Shown here: one piece after another, positions 23,801-35,580 of the stretch | Numbering within the stretch: position 1 is the stretch's first letter | Layout: every line of letters starts with the position of its first letter | NCBI GenBank assembly: GCA_021396245.1 | Contig: WNYE01000025.1 | Span: forward strand, 124,001-188,000 | Source: Sporothrix humicola | Taxonomy: Eukaryota > Ascomycota > Sordariomycetes > Ophiostomatales > Ophiostomataceae | Direction of reading: 5' to 3' | DNA length: 64,000 bases | Position numbers and translations under genes: made by a program | The notes under the pieces: generated by a model | The model's database searches: none | Told to the model about the DNA's origin: nothing | Seen by the model: only the letters and a program-made list of their open reading frames with translations

Positions 23801-25778
23801 CGTATTTTTTCTTTCTTTCTTAATTTTTTCTTAATCCTCCGGCCGCCTCTCTTAGCAGTCCGCTTAGCCTTCCAATATCCCCTTCTCTCCATCACAGACG
23901 CGCCTTAGGTCCTTCTTAGGTCCTGTCAAACTTGCTCGACACGGGTCCATTCGAGGCCCATTTTGCGTGCCATTTTGCAGCAACCGAATTAATAGTATCA
24001 CTGCAATAGCCTCATTTTAGTTGACAACCGTCGCCTGTTGAGAACAGAAATAGCCTGCGGCAAGGAACAAATCCCCAATAAATTTGGGAATATCCCACTC
24101 CACGGCGTATATCGGGTGGAGCAATACTGGAGTAGAGCGTTTATTTTAAAATGAAGACAGCAACTGTTCGCCGCCCGAGGCTGGCTGAACGCGCAGAAAA
24201 CAATTTGCAGGAAAGAAAAAGAAAGAAAGAAAAATATCAGACGAAGGAAGCAAAACTTGCCACTTGTACTTTTTCTGCAACGGGCGGCAATACGGTTATT
24301 GAACGAAATGAGATGGCAACAAAACAAACAAAACAATAACAAACGAGGATATTGGACATTGGCATATTAGCATCGCCAAAGGATAAACGCCGCACTCATC
24401 TCACTTCACCCTGTTACGTCTGCCTTTATTCGTGTGTCGTACGCCACGTATCTTTTCAGGCGCCTCTCCGGAGATTTTCTGTTTTCTTGGGTCTTTTTGT
24501 GTCCTTTGGGGGGCAGGGACACGTGTGAACACAGTTAACCACGGATTCTTCAGGCGAGGAATGGATAGACAGGAACACAAAACAGACCCGAAAGAGACGT
24601 AAAAGACGAGGAGGCAAATTACAAGACACGCGACAACGACAAGGGCATCAAAAGACGTGAGAAACGCAACGAAACGTGACAGCGTGACGGCCAGCATCGT
24701 CAGAAGAATGTGGCCTTGAGATTTGGCGTGTCAATCTTCAATCTTGACAATCTCGAAAATCCTGGATCTTAAAATAAATCAAATCTCGGAGACGCATCGC
24801 GAATGACGACATGCCACCCATTCCAATCGTTGGCCTCTCTTTTTTTGTGGGAGAAAATCTGAAATCTTTGCCACTCAAATCTTGTGTTTCTCGTGTGAGA
24901 CTTCTGCACCAGAGAGACCTGACGAAACAAAAAGAAAAGAAAGAAAAATATACCAAAAATAAAAATAAAATAACGACAGGCTTCGGAGAATGGAGACTGG
25001 CACAAGTCCGACTGGACCGGATGGAGAAGAATCCACCCAGGTCAACGACAGGGATCATTACGCGACCACTCGTCTTTCGAGATCTCTGAGTCTGCACGCG
25101 TGCACCAGAAATGACGCCGTCATTCAACAAACAAAAGGGTGCACCTGGAAGTTCCCCGAGACGTGGAAGGCAGTTGAACAGTGAGACTTTGAGTTGTTGA
25201 TGACGAGAATGCGAGGAAGGCGCGGTGCGTGATTCCCTTCTTCCCGCTAGCGCCGTGTGTGCCCCTGTCCGCTAACTGCAAAGAAACCCCTGGTCGGTCC
25301 CCGCAGCGGATATTAGGCCCAATTTCTTCTTGCTTGCCAAATGGCTCCAAATGGCGTATTTCCCAGTAGCCTCAGTGGGACGTTTGTTCGTAGCGCCCCG
25401 GCGCCCCAGCAAATAGCAGGCAGCAGCTTTTGGGGCAGATTTGAGAACGGGGAGTGGATTACAGTGGATTACAGTGGAATGGGCCCTGAATCTCACTGGG
25501 TGTTAGCGCACGTTCACTACAATTCGTAGTTTTGGCGGTGAGAGGCGGCAGGTGGATGACAAAGGGCGGTAAAGGGTGGCAGAACCCTCCCCGCTGAAAA
25601 AAGGGCGGCAGAATTTGTGCAGCGACAAGGCGGTCGAGAAAAAAATGTAGGCCGAAAAATTGTACCGCCAAAAAGTGACGATTGAAGACTGACGACCAAC
25701 CACCGACATCACGACCCACGACGTCGACCAACACATCTCTCTGTCGAAACTCCCTTCACTCTCCTCCACTCCCTCACA
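14887..25778. other. 10.9-kb region without a recognised gene
   Basis: No frame here matches a family I know, and the longer open frames lie in compositionally biased DNA. From about 15.06 to 16.7 kb the plus strand is strongly purine-rich, so the strand of the 11464 gene is pyrimidine-rich, as in a long 5' leader. 18.2-25.7 kb is closer to balanced, with AT-rich patches near 22.5 kb. TACGGAGTA-type motifs occur at 19469 and 22919, and an inverted repeat at 22446. Confidence 0.6.
22446..22481. repeat. short inverted repeat (hairpin, 12-bp arms)
   Basis: Left arm GCATGCAGATAC (22446-22457) and right arm GTATCTGTATGC (22470-22481) are complementary at 11 of 12 positions around a 12-base loop, with one more A-T pair outside. 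Further GCATCTGCATCTGCAG-like repeats lie 450 bp upstream. Function unknown. Confidence 0.7.
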
Positions 25779-26204
25779 ATGTCCAGCGAAACATCAGCAG
25801 CTGCGGCTGCGCCCGTGGCCGCCGCCACGTCCACCAAGAACCTCGGCATGCGCAAGAATGGTGCGTACGCTCCCAAACTTTTGTCGTCAAGATGAACACT
25901 GCTAACCCGAGCCCCAGGCAAACAATGGCACGAACCCAAAAAGGCCTTCCGCCCGGGCTCCGGTCTCACCTCGTACGAGCAGCGCAACAAGGAGCGCATC
26001 GCCCGCGCGACGATGAAGGCCAAGGAGAAGGAGCTCAAGGACGAGAAGGAGGCCGCGCGCCAGGCGCGCACCAAGGCCATCCGCGAGAAGAAGGCCGCCA
26101 AGGAGGAGAAGGAGCGCTACGAGAAGCTGGCCGAGAAGATGCACAAGAAGCGCGTCGAGCGGTTAAAGCGCAAGGAGAAGCGCAACAAGCTGCTGCACAC
26201 ATGA
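25779..26204 (+). CDS. CGR1: rRNA-processing protein Cgr1
   Basis: Two exons (25779-25860 and 25918-26204) with a 57-bp intron GTGCGT..GCTAAC..CCCCAG give 122 residues. The junction restores the family signature MRKNGKQWHEPKKAFRPGSG. It is followed by a long Lys/Glu/Arg helix with repeated KEK, EEK and REKKAAKEEKERYEK heptads and the conserved end KRKEKRNKLLHT. Length and architecture match Cgr1, a small nucleolar protein needed for pre-rRNA processing and 60S subunit biogenesis. The first about 20 residues are a variable Ser/Ala leader. The ATG sits after a pyrimidine-rich leader ending CTCACA. PEX4 lies 1.8 kb downstream on the same strand. Confidence 0.93.
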
Positions 26205-28047
26205 AGCACGATGGCGTCTGTCTGTGCTGTCTTGTTGTGTTTGCATTTTTTCTCATCTTCAACTCTTTTACTCCATTGTCTCCTTTCTCATGGAGAGACA
26301 TGCGTTTCTTTTTCTTACCATTTCCCGGCTACACTGCCGTGGAAGCGTTGGGCGTTCTTGGGCGGCGTTTTGATTTTGGGATGTTATCCGATTATTCTTT
26401 GTTGCATTATACAAAAGCATTGTTTGGCAATAGAACCTATTTACACTCTGACATCTCTCCATTTTCATACCATGCGGTGTGATGAAGTATTTTTGAAGCC
26501 TTTTACATGTCTCCGACGGCGTGGCATTAACAACACCAGAGTGTGTTGTAGAGCGTACCAGACGAGCCAACGAACTACTCCTCACAATTACCACTATGGA
26601 TTGCCATGTGGTGGAAAGAGATATACAATGAATATCCATGAAAACTAATCAGTTGCCACGTCTGTCGAGTATCCTTATAAAAGAGCTTGGTGGAAAAGGT
26701 CCTGGAGAGGCTTGGGCCATCACCGGGTGCCAGCAGTATTTACATGTTTCAAGCGCTAGGCACGCGTCACATTCTATATTCTATGTAAATACTCAAACTA
26801 CGGCTACGGTTAGTCTTCTTGAATCACTCCTCGAGGTGGCACATATTTTCTACGGGACTAGTCAAGAGCATTTGCAGTTATCTCATAAACAATCGGCGTC
26901 GGGCTGTCAGCATCCGTGGCTGGACACACGGCGTTATCGCTTGACAGCTGGCATTATCACGAGACTACAGCTGATAAAGTAGTAGCCATAACCGTCTATA
27001 CTATCTACTACATGTCAAACTGTATTTTTGGACTGGCGAAATGTCTTTATGGTGTATGGTCCAGCCAAAGCTCGACCGAACTAGTATTGAACTTTTGGTA
27101 GGAAAAGATCGTTCAAGAAAATATTGTAACTATGATATCTTGCTTCCCTATACAGCACATCATTCAACAAATATATCCAGGTACAAGGACAGTTACCAGC
27201 CACAAGCCTCTACTCTGGTTGTTGTCTTATTAGATCGCAATCATACTGGTCTATCACTCACTGTAGGGTGTACTTGTTCGATTTCTCGATATTATCAAGG
27301 CTACTTCAAGAAATTCTGTACGTATTTCTAGAAGTACATTTATGGTGTGGTTTTATTTTTTATATATTCATTTATTTTACCCTTCATTAGAATTTTTTTT
27401 CTTTTTTTTTTTTTTTACAAAAAAGTACAACGGATGGTAATTTCAATCATGGCAACATTTCACGCCAATATTATAGTATTATAAGTTACTTGAGTTTAAG
27501 GCAGTTATATTTACAGAAAATGTAACATATCTAAAGTCCAATTCATAAAAGAAAGATTGTAAAGTTCAATGAGAATGCTTAAATGTTTACTTGAATAAGA
27601 TTTTGGGATGAAAACCGAATGTGTTGTTGAGGATGAGATGACTAAGCGATTTAAAGAGCCTAGGCAATTCCCAATTGGCAGGGGGGCGGCAGCTAAACCC
27701 GAAGCTGTGGGGAGCTTCCTCGGGTTACCATTCTTTCTCCACAGCGACGGCTTATTGCTGAGCTGCGTGTTCAGCGTGCTTTTCACGTGGACGTTTTTAG
27801 GAGGCGAATACGGTGTCGGCTTTCCTAGAACAAACAAAACAAAGAACAGCATCAGAGACAGAACTGCAATTGACGAAGGTACTTTTCCGACAGCTGTCCC
27901 GACAACTTTGAATTTCGTCGCAGCTACTTTCTCGACTTCCTCCCATTTAACCTGTCTCCGTTTACGACAACCACCGTTGAGCTCCCGAGCTCGATCCACA
28001 TTCCTCTTCCTTTCGCCCTCTCTTTCGTCCTCCACACACCACACACA
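26205..28047. other. intergenic, AT-rich, no gene recognised
   Basis: Contains the CGR1 3' end and the PEX4 promoter. 26.65-27.55 kb is clearly more AT-rich than its surroundings, with a T-run near 27.4 kb and no coding frame of interest. It could be old decayed repeat DNA, but no terminal repeats are visible. Confidence 0.5.
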
Positions 28048-28656
28048 ATGGCCGCCCGTTTAGCGACGCGCCGGCTCCTCCGCGAGTTCGAGGGCTGGCA
28101 GGCCGACCAGGAAGAGTTCCGCACGGCGCAGACGGCGGCGACTGAGGCTGTGACCAAAGCAGAAGAGTCCGGGACGGACGAAGAGCTCGCGGCCGCCAAG
28201 GCGGCCCTCGTCGCGCTCGAGGAAAACAACCCGGACCGCGGCATTGAGCGACTGGGGCCGGCAGGCGACGGCGACGACCTGTTTGCGTGGGAGGCGGTGG
28301 TCAACGGCCGGGGCGGTGTCGGCGGCGGCTACGACAACGGCCGTTGGTTACTCACAATCACCCTACCTCAAGGCTACCCGAACCAGCCGCCGGTCGTCAC
28401 CTTTGTGACGCCCATCCTGCACGCCAATGTGCACCCCACCACCGGCGCCGTCTGTCTTGACCTTTTGCAGTCCGCATGGACGCCGGCCCTGACGGTAGTC
28501 TCGTGCATCCGCGCGGTACGCATGCTGCTGAGCACGCCCGGCACGGACAGCCCGCTCAACATTGACCTGGCGGCGCTGTTGCGGGCGGGGGACACGGTGG
28601 CGGCGGCGCGGCTTGTGGCGCTGTGGTGCGACGAGAAGCGGTACGAGGGGCAATAG
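28048..28656 (+). CDS. PEX4: Pex4-like ubiquitin-conjugating enzyme E2
   Basis: Single exon, 202 residues. The UBC fold is evident: PQGYPNQPPVVTFVTPI, then HANVHPTTGAVCLDLL with the active-site Cys at residue 136, the WTPALTV segment and the LLSTPGTDSPLNIDLAALLR helix region. The C-LDLL..W-PA-T and DSPLN pattern is that of Pex4, the peroxisomal E2 that monoubiquitinates Pex5 for recycling, working with Pex22 and the Pex2/10/12 ligases. The usual HPN tripeptide is HAN (residues 125-127). An Ala/Glu-rich insert after the N-terminal helix (residues 27-62) makes it a little longer than the yeast enzyme. A non-peroxisomal E2 is less likely. Confidence 0.85.
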   Translation: MAARLATRRLLREFEGWQADQEEFRTAQTAATEAVTKAEESGTDEELAAAKAALVALEENNPDRGIERLGPAGDGDDLFAWEAVVNGRGGVGGGYDNGRWLLTITLPQGYPNQPPVVTFVTPILHANVHPTTGAVCLDLLQSAWTPALTVVSCIRAVRMLLSTPGTDSPLNIDLAALLRAGDTVAAARLVALWCDEKRYEGQ

Positions 28657-29679
28657 ACAAGACGACCCGAAGGGAGGTCTGTCGACAGAGGAAGGGCTTT
28701 TTGGATACTATTTCTGGGCTGTACAATTGTAAATAAATACCACGGGCATGGCATTGCTATTTCTTTTATCTCTTCATTTTTATTCTATATTCATGTATAT
28801 ATACCGTTTCATATATTGTCTGATATTTCCTATCCCACCAAATACCGAATATCTACTACCGCCTGATGTTGCCAATATCATCTTCGCGTTGAGTATATGC
28901 TGGAACTCTGTCTTGGAACCCAGCCATAACCTGAATAGAGCCCGGGCAGAGAGTCTGAAGGAGACCGTTGTAGGCTACCGACAGACTATCTCGACTCACA
29001 TCTTCCACCTCTTCCACCATGTACCAATCGTCCCCCACCGGGTGGTAGCTACAGACAAAAGAGCATGAGATCCACAAACTCTGCTTCAACCAACATGTAT
29101 TGCTGAGTGCTAGTTTTTGGTTGAGACTCCCGTAGATGAGAAGACACGACGTACAGACTATAACGAGTCCGAGCATGGACTGGGTGCTTTGGCTGCATGC
29201 GTTGTCTGAAAGCCGTTCTCATTTTTTTTCGTGGATCACGCCTCGCTCCAAGTTTGGTCACAGACGCGAGTGACAGAGGAGGAGATGGGTGAAAAGTGCG
29301 ATCAAGGTGGGAAGGGGGCATCGGCCGGAGGTCTCTGGCCAAGAAACAGTTGCTGCAATGGGCAACCCGACTGCAACATATGGATTGTCTACCGGACCTC
29401 TTGGAGCTCTATTGTAAGAGTGGGCTGCGTTATGGCGTTGAAAGTAGTTGACTTTCAGGCCCCCGTCATGCTGATATATGTGACTGGTACTATCTTATCC
29501 GTTTTGATAGTGGTAATGGACAAAGCACATCTGGTTGCTGCTCATACTGTCGTGTGTTGTATCTTGTCTGTATCTCGCCCACAGCCTCATGGTAGCATCG
29601 ATCTGTTGACTGCGAAGATAGTGAATGGTTTGTCAAGTTTCTGACAGGCCTGCAGAGCCAGCTACTCATCCTGCAAGAC
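28657..29679. other. intergenic at the left edge of the accessory interval
   Basis: PEX4 3' flank (with a TAAATAAATA stretch at 28730) followed by sequence without a recognised frame. Confidence 0.6.
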
Positions 29680-30449
29680 CTACAACGTGCTGAGCGCAAG
29701 AAAACGCTGTTTCTTCTTCTCATTCTCCTTCTCCCTCATGATTTCCTTCATCACATCGGGCGATAGGTTCAGCACGGGTTCGTCGTCTTCCAAGATTTGC
29801 TTCACCGATGGCCACAGAACACTTGGCCTCAGGTGGCATTCGGCAGTCGGTAGCTGCGTGGCTGATTTATACGGGAAGATGTCTGTCTGGGCGCATCTGT
29901 ACTTTATGGCCCAAAGGTAATAAACAACAGCATCCATCTGGGCAGCTGCGTCCAAGGTGTCAGAGGCTTGGAGTGTTCTATCCGCAGTCTGTAGGAGACA
30001 GATATAGCTCCACCTCTTGCTCACTGCTGGGTCGTGCAAAATGTTTGCCCGAGACGGCGGGAAGCAGACGAGATTGCCATGGACGGCGTTTGTTCACCGG
30101 TATACCGGTATCCGCATGTCGCCGATCTCGGCAGACTCGGTGGCCTTGGCTACATCAGCCTGCGTCATCGACCGAGTAGCGACCCGGGCAGCTTTGGCGG
30201 AAGTTTACTGGCGGCGGCCTTCTCAGCGGCCTTCTCAGCGGCCTTCTCAGCGGCCTTCTCAGCGGCCATGATCGCCTGTAGAGCGAGCAACGGGCTTGAG
30301 TATCAAGATGGCCTTGAAAATTTCTTGAGAGTTGAAAGAGAGTTTGACGGCGGCGTGTGGCGCAATACCTCAAGGGCTTGAGTGGTGGCCGAGTGTGTAT
30401 TGACAAAAATATTGGCCACGACGTGGTACAACTCCCTAGCGGAGCTCAT
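29680..30449 (-). pseudogene. remnant (or unresolved multi-exon gene), charged C-terminus
   Basis: A frame ending TAG at 29680 is open upstream for about 140 codons to a TGA at 30094-30096. It contains coding-like sequence (LQASDTLDAAAQMDAVVYYL, then PDVMKEIMREKENEKKKQRF). Beyond that TGA the same frame continues with ADVAKATESAEIGDMRI. A second frame starts at ATG 30449 (MSSARELYHVVANIFVNTHS) and runs, through one TGA, into the AEKA tandem repeat. Short introns could join these parts (for example GTAAAC at the end of the repeat), or they are broken pieces of one gene. No family recognised. The DNA-level case rests mainly on the last 140 codons. Confidence 0.4.
30215..30267 (-). repeat. 12-bp tandem repeat, 4 units, encoding AEKA
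   Basis: Four perfect copies of CGGCCTTCTCAG plus CGGCC on the plus strand. Read on the minus strand in the frame from 30449 they encode a repeated Ala-Glu-Lys-Ala helix (AAEKAAEKAAEKAAEKAA). Confidence 0.9.
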
Positions 30450-32489
30450 CGAAGTGTTGGTGGAGAAATATCATCTCGAAGGTGCTGTATGATAAGACGT
30501 CACTTGGACACGGGAAATGTCCAATCCTGATCATAAAAATACCGGTTTGGGAACTGCTCTCGCGAGGAAAATGCAATGATGATTGGCCGTTCTGGGGCCG
30601 CCTGTCAAGAGCCGCCCAAAGTAGAGCCTTGAGAGAAATGGCCCATGCTGTTGGGCTCAACGAGCCTTGTTCTCCGTGGGAATTGCTGCAAAGGGTCTCG
30701 CTGAAATGCCACATAACATCCGGGCTGGGCGCATAAAGCCACGCTCTTTGTGAACTGGGGCATGGTATCGATGCGAGGCTCTGGAAACTTCCATTGTGTC
30801 TATGCACTGCTGGGACGCAGGACCCAAAAATGGTTGTCGTTTTGTTGCGCGTACTTTGGAAGTGCGCATCCGGGAAGCATATCGGTAAGCATTTTGTCTG
30901 CCGGGAACATATACTGCCAGTCACAGGGTTTTGGTTTCATCTTCCAAGAACGAAAATTCTATCTCTCTCCAAGATGACAACGATGAGTTGCCATTTCATC
31001 CTGGCGTTGAACACTTTTTGTTTGACGACGACGACGACGACACTGCCGCGTTTTTGAAGGAGCCCGACATAAGAGACCAGATGTCTCGTATATAGCTAGA
31101 GAGCATGACCTCGTCGGCTCGCATGAGCCAACACTGCCACTGTTAACTTGATCAACTCTTCCCGTGGAAGATTTGCTCGGTTAAGTACTGTGAACTTTGA
31201 TCAAACCTGGGACATTGAACTCTCTCCAAGAACAGAACGCGGCACAAATCGTACCTTGTGCCCTGATCATGGGCAGTGGGATCGGCTGGTGAGCGAGTGG
31301 TGATGCTGCGATGGACGACAGTGGTAGAATGCCGGCCTGTCATGAACCGAAACTCTATCGTTCCAGCTCTTCGTACGGACCCCCCTTTGTTTTGCGAAAT
31401 GTATTGTGAGGGAGAAACAAAACAGGACGGAGCTCGTTCGGGACATCGTAATAAACAATGTACAGAACACACGTGCAAGGCGTACAGTTACCCTGTGACT
31501 CCGGGTCCAAGTCAAACTGCCGAGAAGATGTGTATTCTCGTTTGGTGCCATCCCTGTCGACAAAAACGGGAAAGTAAAATACGTGCTCGGTTCTCGACTA
31601 AACCCATCCGCTGGTGCGAAGCAGACCATCTTTTGTATCGTACAAAAAGATGATGGGGGAGACTGACTACACAGAGGAAGACGCTGCTGGAGAATTTGGT
31701 TGACCATCTTTTATTCTTTAATAGACTTCCCTAGCTGTCGTTGTGGCCAGCTGTCACTGCGGCGATCGGTGGCCCCGATCGGGGACAAAGTGTAAATGGG
31801 GACAGGATGCCTCTAGGCGCTGTCCCGAAGTTTTGGAGCAGGAGCTAGCAGTTTCATGTAAGGATCCTCTTGCACCGTGCTCAAAGTGTTGTTGCCAGCT
31901 TTGCTGCTGGTACTTGGTCATTCCAATTCATTCGGTGGTTCGTCACGACACATACGCGGAGATTCTCAGACGAAAGAGGGAGCCGAGCCGTAATGCGGTT
32001 CCGGGTCTCTTACTTGATCACTCGAGAAACTTCGTCAAGACGTATTGAGTGGTTCTGGAAGATGAATTGTCTTTTGTTCCGCGCAAGGGAGGCATACGGC
32101 TTCGATGTCGTTGGTGAGTGCTTCTGGTGATAGAACCGAAATTCCAGCTTCATCTTTTTGCTTCGTGAGACAGGGAAAGGCCGTCAGCCACCATCCGACC
32201 GTCACAAGACCCTATTGTTTTGTTCGTGCTGGTGGCCTCATAAAGTGCCTCTCGAACATTCACCGTCTTGTTTTTCTGACATCTGGAATCCAGGAGCTTG
32301 AGACGGGCTGCCGTGTTGATACAATGATCAAATCAATGTGACAAATTATTTTGAAGGGAAATCGTGGCGTTGCTCCCACATACCGCCCACTCTACACTTG
32401 TTGGCCGACAGTGCCCATATACGGGCATGAAGAGCTCCTGGACTTTCAAAGCTTTCATGCGAAGAAGTCGTCCATACTTGCTTTTTTTT

Positions 32490-32537
<48 letters not shown>

Positions 32538-35500
32538 CGCTGGGCCCATAGAGTGCCCGATATCAGCATCTGGCTCAGGACAGTATCCATTTGAAGCCTT
32601 GTAGTGGTTCCTGGATGTATTGAATATACTCACGAGACGTTGCTATTCGGCCTTGTGTGCCCATTTTGAAGAGGGTCAAGAATAGAAGCCAGACATCCTG
32701 TGATAATTTTGTGCTAGGCGAAAGCCGTACCACGGCCCATTGCTGTGTCCAGCTGCGTCCCAAGGCCTTTGTGATCACCGATGTGGCAGTTGTCGTTGGC
32801 GAGAGTATTTTTCTCCATGTTGACGTAGGATTAATTTCAACGCCTTCTTCGTCGGGGCTCTTCTGTCAAATCATCAGACACGGAGGAGGCCGGCTGAAAT
32901 CCGTGGCTGCCCGCGGGTGGTTTGTCGAGACTATCTCGACAAAGCCATACAATTCAATGATGGTTTGGATAAGGAGAAGAATGTGGCCGGAGCTCCAGCG
33001 GAGGATGTGGGCGCGATAGCCGGTGTATTTCTATTTATGGTGGCGGTAAAAGCGCCGCGATGTTGGGTTGAGACGACGTTTTGGGCCGCTGTACACGATA
33101 CGTTGAATGTGCCGCAGACGTGAACATACGGTTTCCGATGCTGTTGAGAAACTCAGAGGGACAACGCCCTCGTCATCGGGATATCCGTTCGTCTCGTGCA
33201 GTCAAATGGGTCGATCGCCGTGAGTTTGTTGTCCTTTGAGGGGGTTGTCCATAACGGTTGCCCCCGAATTTCTGGATGGAACGGACGAAATCCCTGGTGC
33301 CTCAGGAAAGAACGGGAAGGGACATGGAGGGGCGTTATCGGTGTTCCGTGCGGCGAGCCCGTCCATGATGTCCTGATGGGCGTTGGCGCTCCCAACATAA
33401 GGTGGGAAAAGAATGGTTGGAAAGTTTGGGCTCTGGGCTGGTCATCAAGACCGGTGAACCGGAGTTGTTCTTCTTGATATCTTGGATGAAAATGCTACCA
33501 CGGGTGGCAGCCTTGAAAGTTGCAATCTCTGAAATTCGGATGATACCAGAGAAGACAGAAGTTGATACCTGTCTACCCTCCCAGGTGACGCCCGTGATCC
33601 ACAGTGAAGGCACTGTATCTCATGGTATGGGTTCCCGTGCACGTAGGCAGTCATTAGTCCACTGTCAAATGCGGACCTGTCCCCTATCGTCTCGACCGTT
33701 TGAAGCTGGTCGTTCAACCATCCAAGGGCAATTCCAAGTATTCAAAGTATTGGAGGTGCAAAGCGTTGGCTGAGCGGCGAGCGATGACCTGTCCCTCTAC
33801 TGTTGCTCTCAGCGACGAATGTTAACAGCCTTGCACACAATCCTCTCAGTTTTCATGCACAGGGGCCAAGTCAAAAATCAATGACCCTATTCTGTGAAGC
33901 CACAAAGTTGTCCAACTGTGATCGTGGAGATGTTTATGTCCCACAAATATCAAAGTGGAAGAAGAAGTTGGGTATTATTCCGCAGGCCGTGACATCATAT
34001 CCACGATCACTATGCGTGCTGAAGTCAGGTGCGTGCTGGCCGGAAGTAGAAAAGATGGACAGCATAAGTTGGAGCTTGGAGCCACAAGAGCTGTCGAAGG
34101 GATGCGGAATTTGTTGAGCTGTTTCTGGTGTGGTTCATGATTCTGAAAGTACTTGCGAGTATGCCAGCAGACCTCTTAAATTGGCGTGCTTATTGACGGG
34201 ACAAAAAAAGTCCATTCTGAGGGACCATAATGATGACCGGTGCAGACTGTAAACTTCTTTCGTCTTTGGCGGAGATATAGCGGAAACGATAACGACGGCC
34301 GACGGGAGTGAGGGATAGACCCAGAAGATTAAAGGAGTCTCACCAGGCTGTGGAAATATGTAAATATGGGTGGGGGATAATTTTGTTGGTGTCCTCGTCT
34401 GTCATCCGAGGGTTGATCATTTCTGAGAATGGTATCGTGCCTGGACATGTTGGCGAAGGAAGACCGTTCACTCGGAAATATCATAAGGAGGTCTTTGGGT
34501 GTTCTTGAATGCACCAGATACTCGGGGTGTTGCACTCCGGGGTGCCAAGATCGATTTCATTGACAAAGCCGTATTGCTGGGTATCTCGTCGCATAACCTC
34601 TTGCGCGTTCGCAAGCTGCTTCGGACAGGATGTTGCTATCGTCTAGCTTTTTTGTTTCGAGACACCGGCACATACCACAATACCGGGTGTGATTGCTGGA
34701 GGCAAAAAAAAAAAAAAAAGGAAAAGACAGCAGGGCTGAATGAAATCCTTCTCCATACATGAAAAATAGCCAACAGGTCCATGCTGGTTGCGGCCGTGTG
34801 AATGTCGTGAAGGCGATGTATCCAAATACAGGGACGTGTGAGTAAAGGGGACATGATACTTGCCCCACGATATGTGACCGTTACAGGTCTCCTTACTAAC
34901 AGGACAAACTGCTTCGATCCATTATCCACACGAAATGTCACGAGCAAGCCGAGCTCGGTTGTGAAAGGACAACACCGATGAACTCCACTGTCACCTAAAC
35001 GGTTTCGTTGCTTGTAGGAAAAGGCTGATGAGCCCGATAGGCGAGATGCTGACTTTCAACCAGGTACCTGACGTCGAAGGGAGGACATTATGCCAGGCCA
35101 GACATGTTGCGGTGCGAATGAACACCTTTGAGGTCAAAGTATCAACAGCTGTCTAACATCGACAAACGTCTTTGCCTTCCAGGGAATGGACTTAATTGCC
35201 GAGAAGAGGTCATAAACCGATCATCGATCTTCTCAGTGGTGGCTCTAAAGAGTGGCTTCCAAAAGATGACGGGGGTCCCGGTTTGCACCGCAAATGGTGA
35301 ATGGGAGTAGTAGGGCTGATAGAAAGCCGTACTCGATGTCATGTTGTCATGGGCATCCTGATACCCAGTTCTTCCAGTCATTACATCTCTTTTGCAGATC
35401 TTCTGGAAGCAAACTCCATTCCCTCCTCGTGTCTGGCGCCGAGTGTCATCTTGGGTCACTTTGAAATACTCGAAAGTCTTGGGCCGGGCAAACGCGAGTA

Positions 35501-35580
35501 TCGAAGATCACCGCCACCCGGACGGTGCCACTGACTGCGGACTTTGAGCTGGAGTATCCTAGCTCGAGGGTTGACCACCA
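30450..35580. other. accessory interval, no intact gene
   Basis: Short frames on both strands, all under about 150 codons, with stop density near random when I follow any one frame. A plus-strand stretch at 30973-31095 shares a motif with the remnant at 35.8 kb, so at least part of it is old coding DNA. Poly-T at 32482 and an A16 run at 34704-34719 lie here. Confidence 0.5.
32482..32537. repeat. 56-bp poly-T tract (three C interruptions)
   Basis: Nearly pure T on the plus strand, poly-A on the minus strand, seen directly. It could be slippage or the tail scar of an old retro-insertion; no target-site duplication was identified. Confidence 0.95.

Noticed and set aside
31690..32360. Plausible-looking minus-strand protein reading
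   Set aside because: It needs about eight in-frame stops of all three types in 220 codons, which is what random sequence gives; unlike the all-TGA frames it is not evidence of coding.
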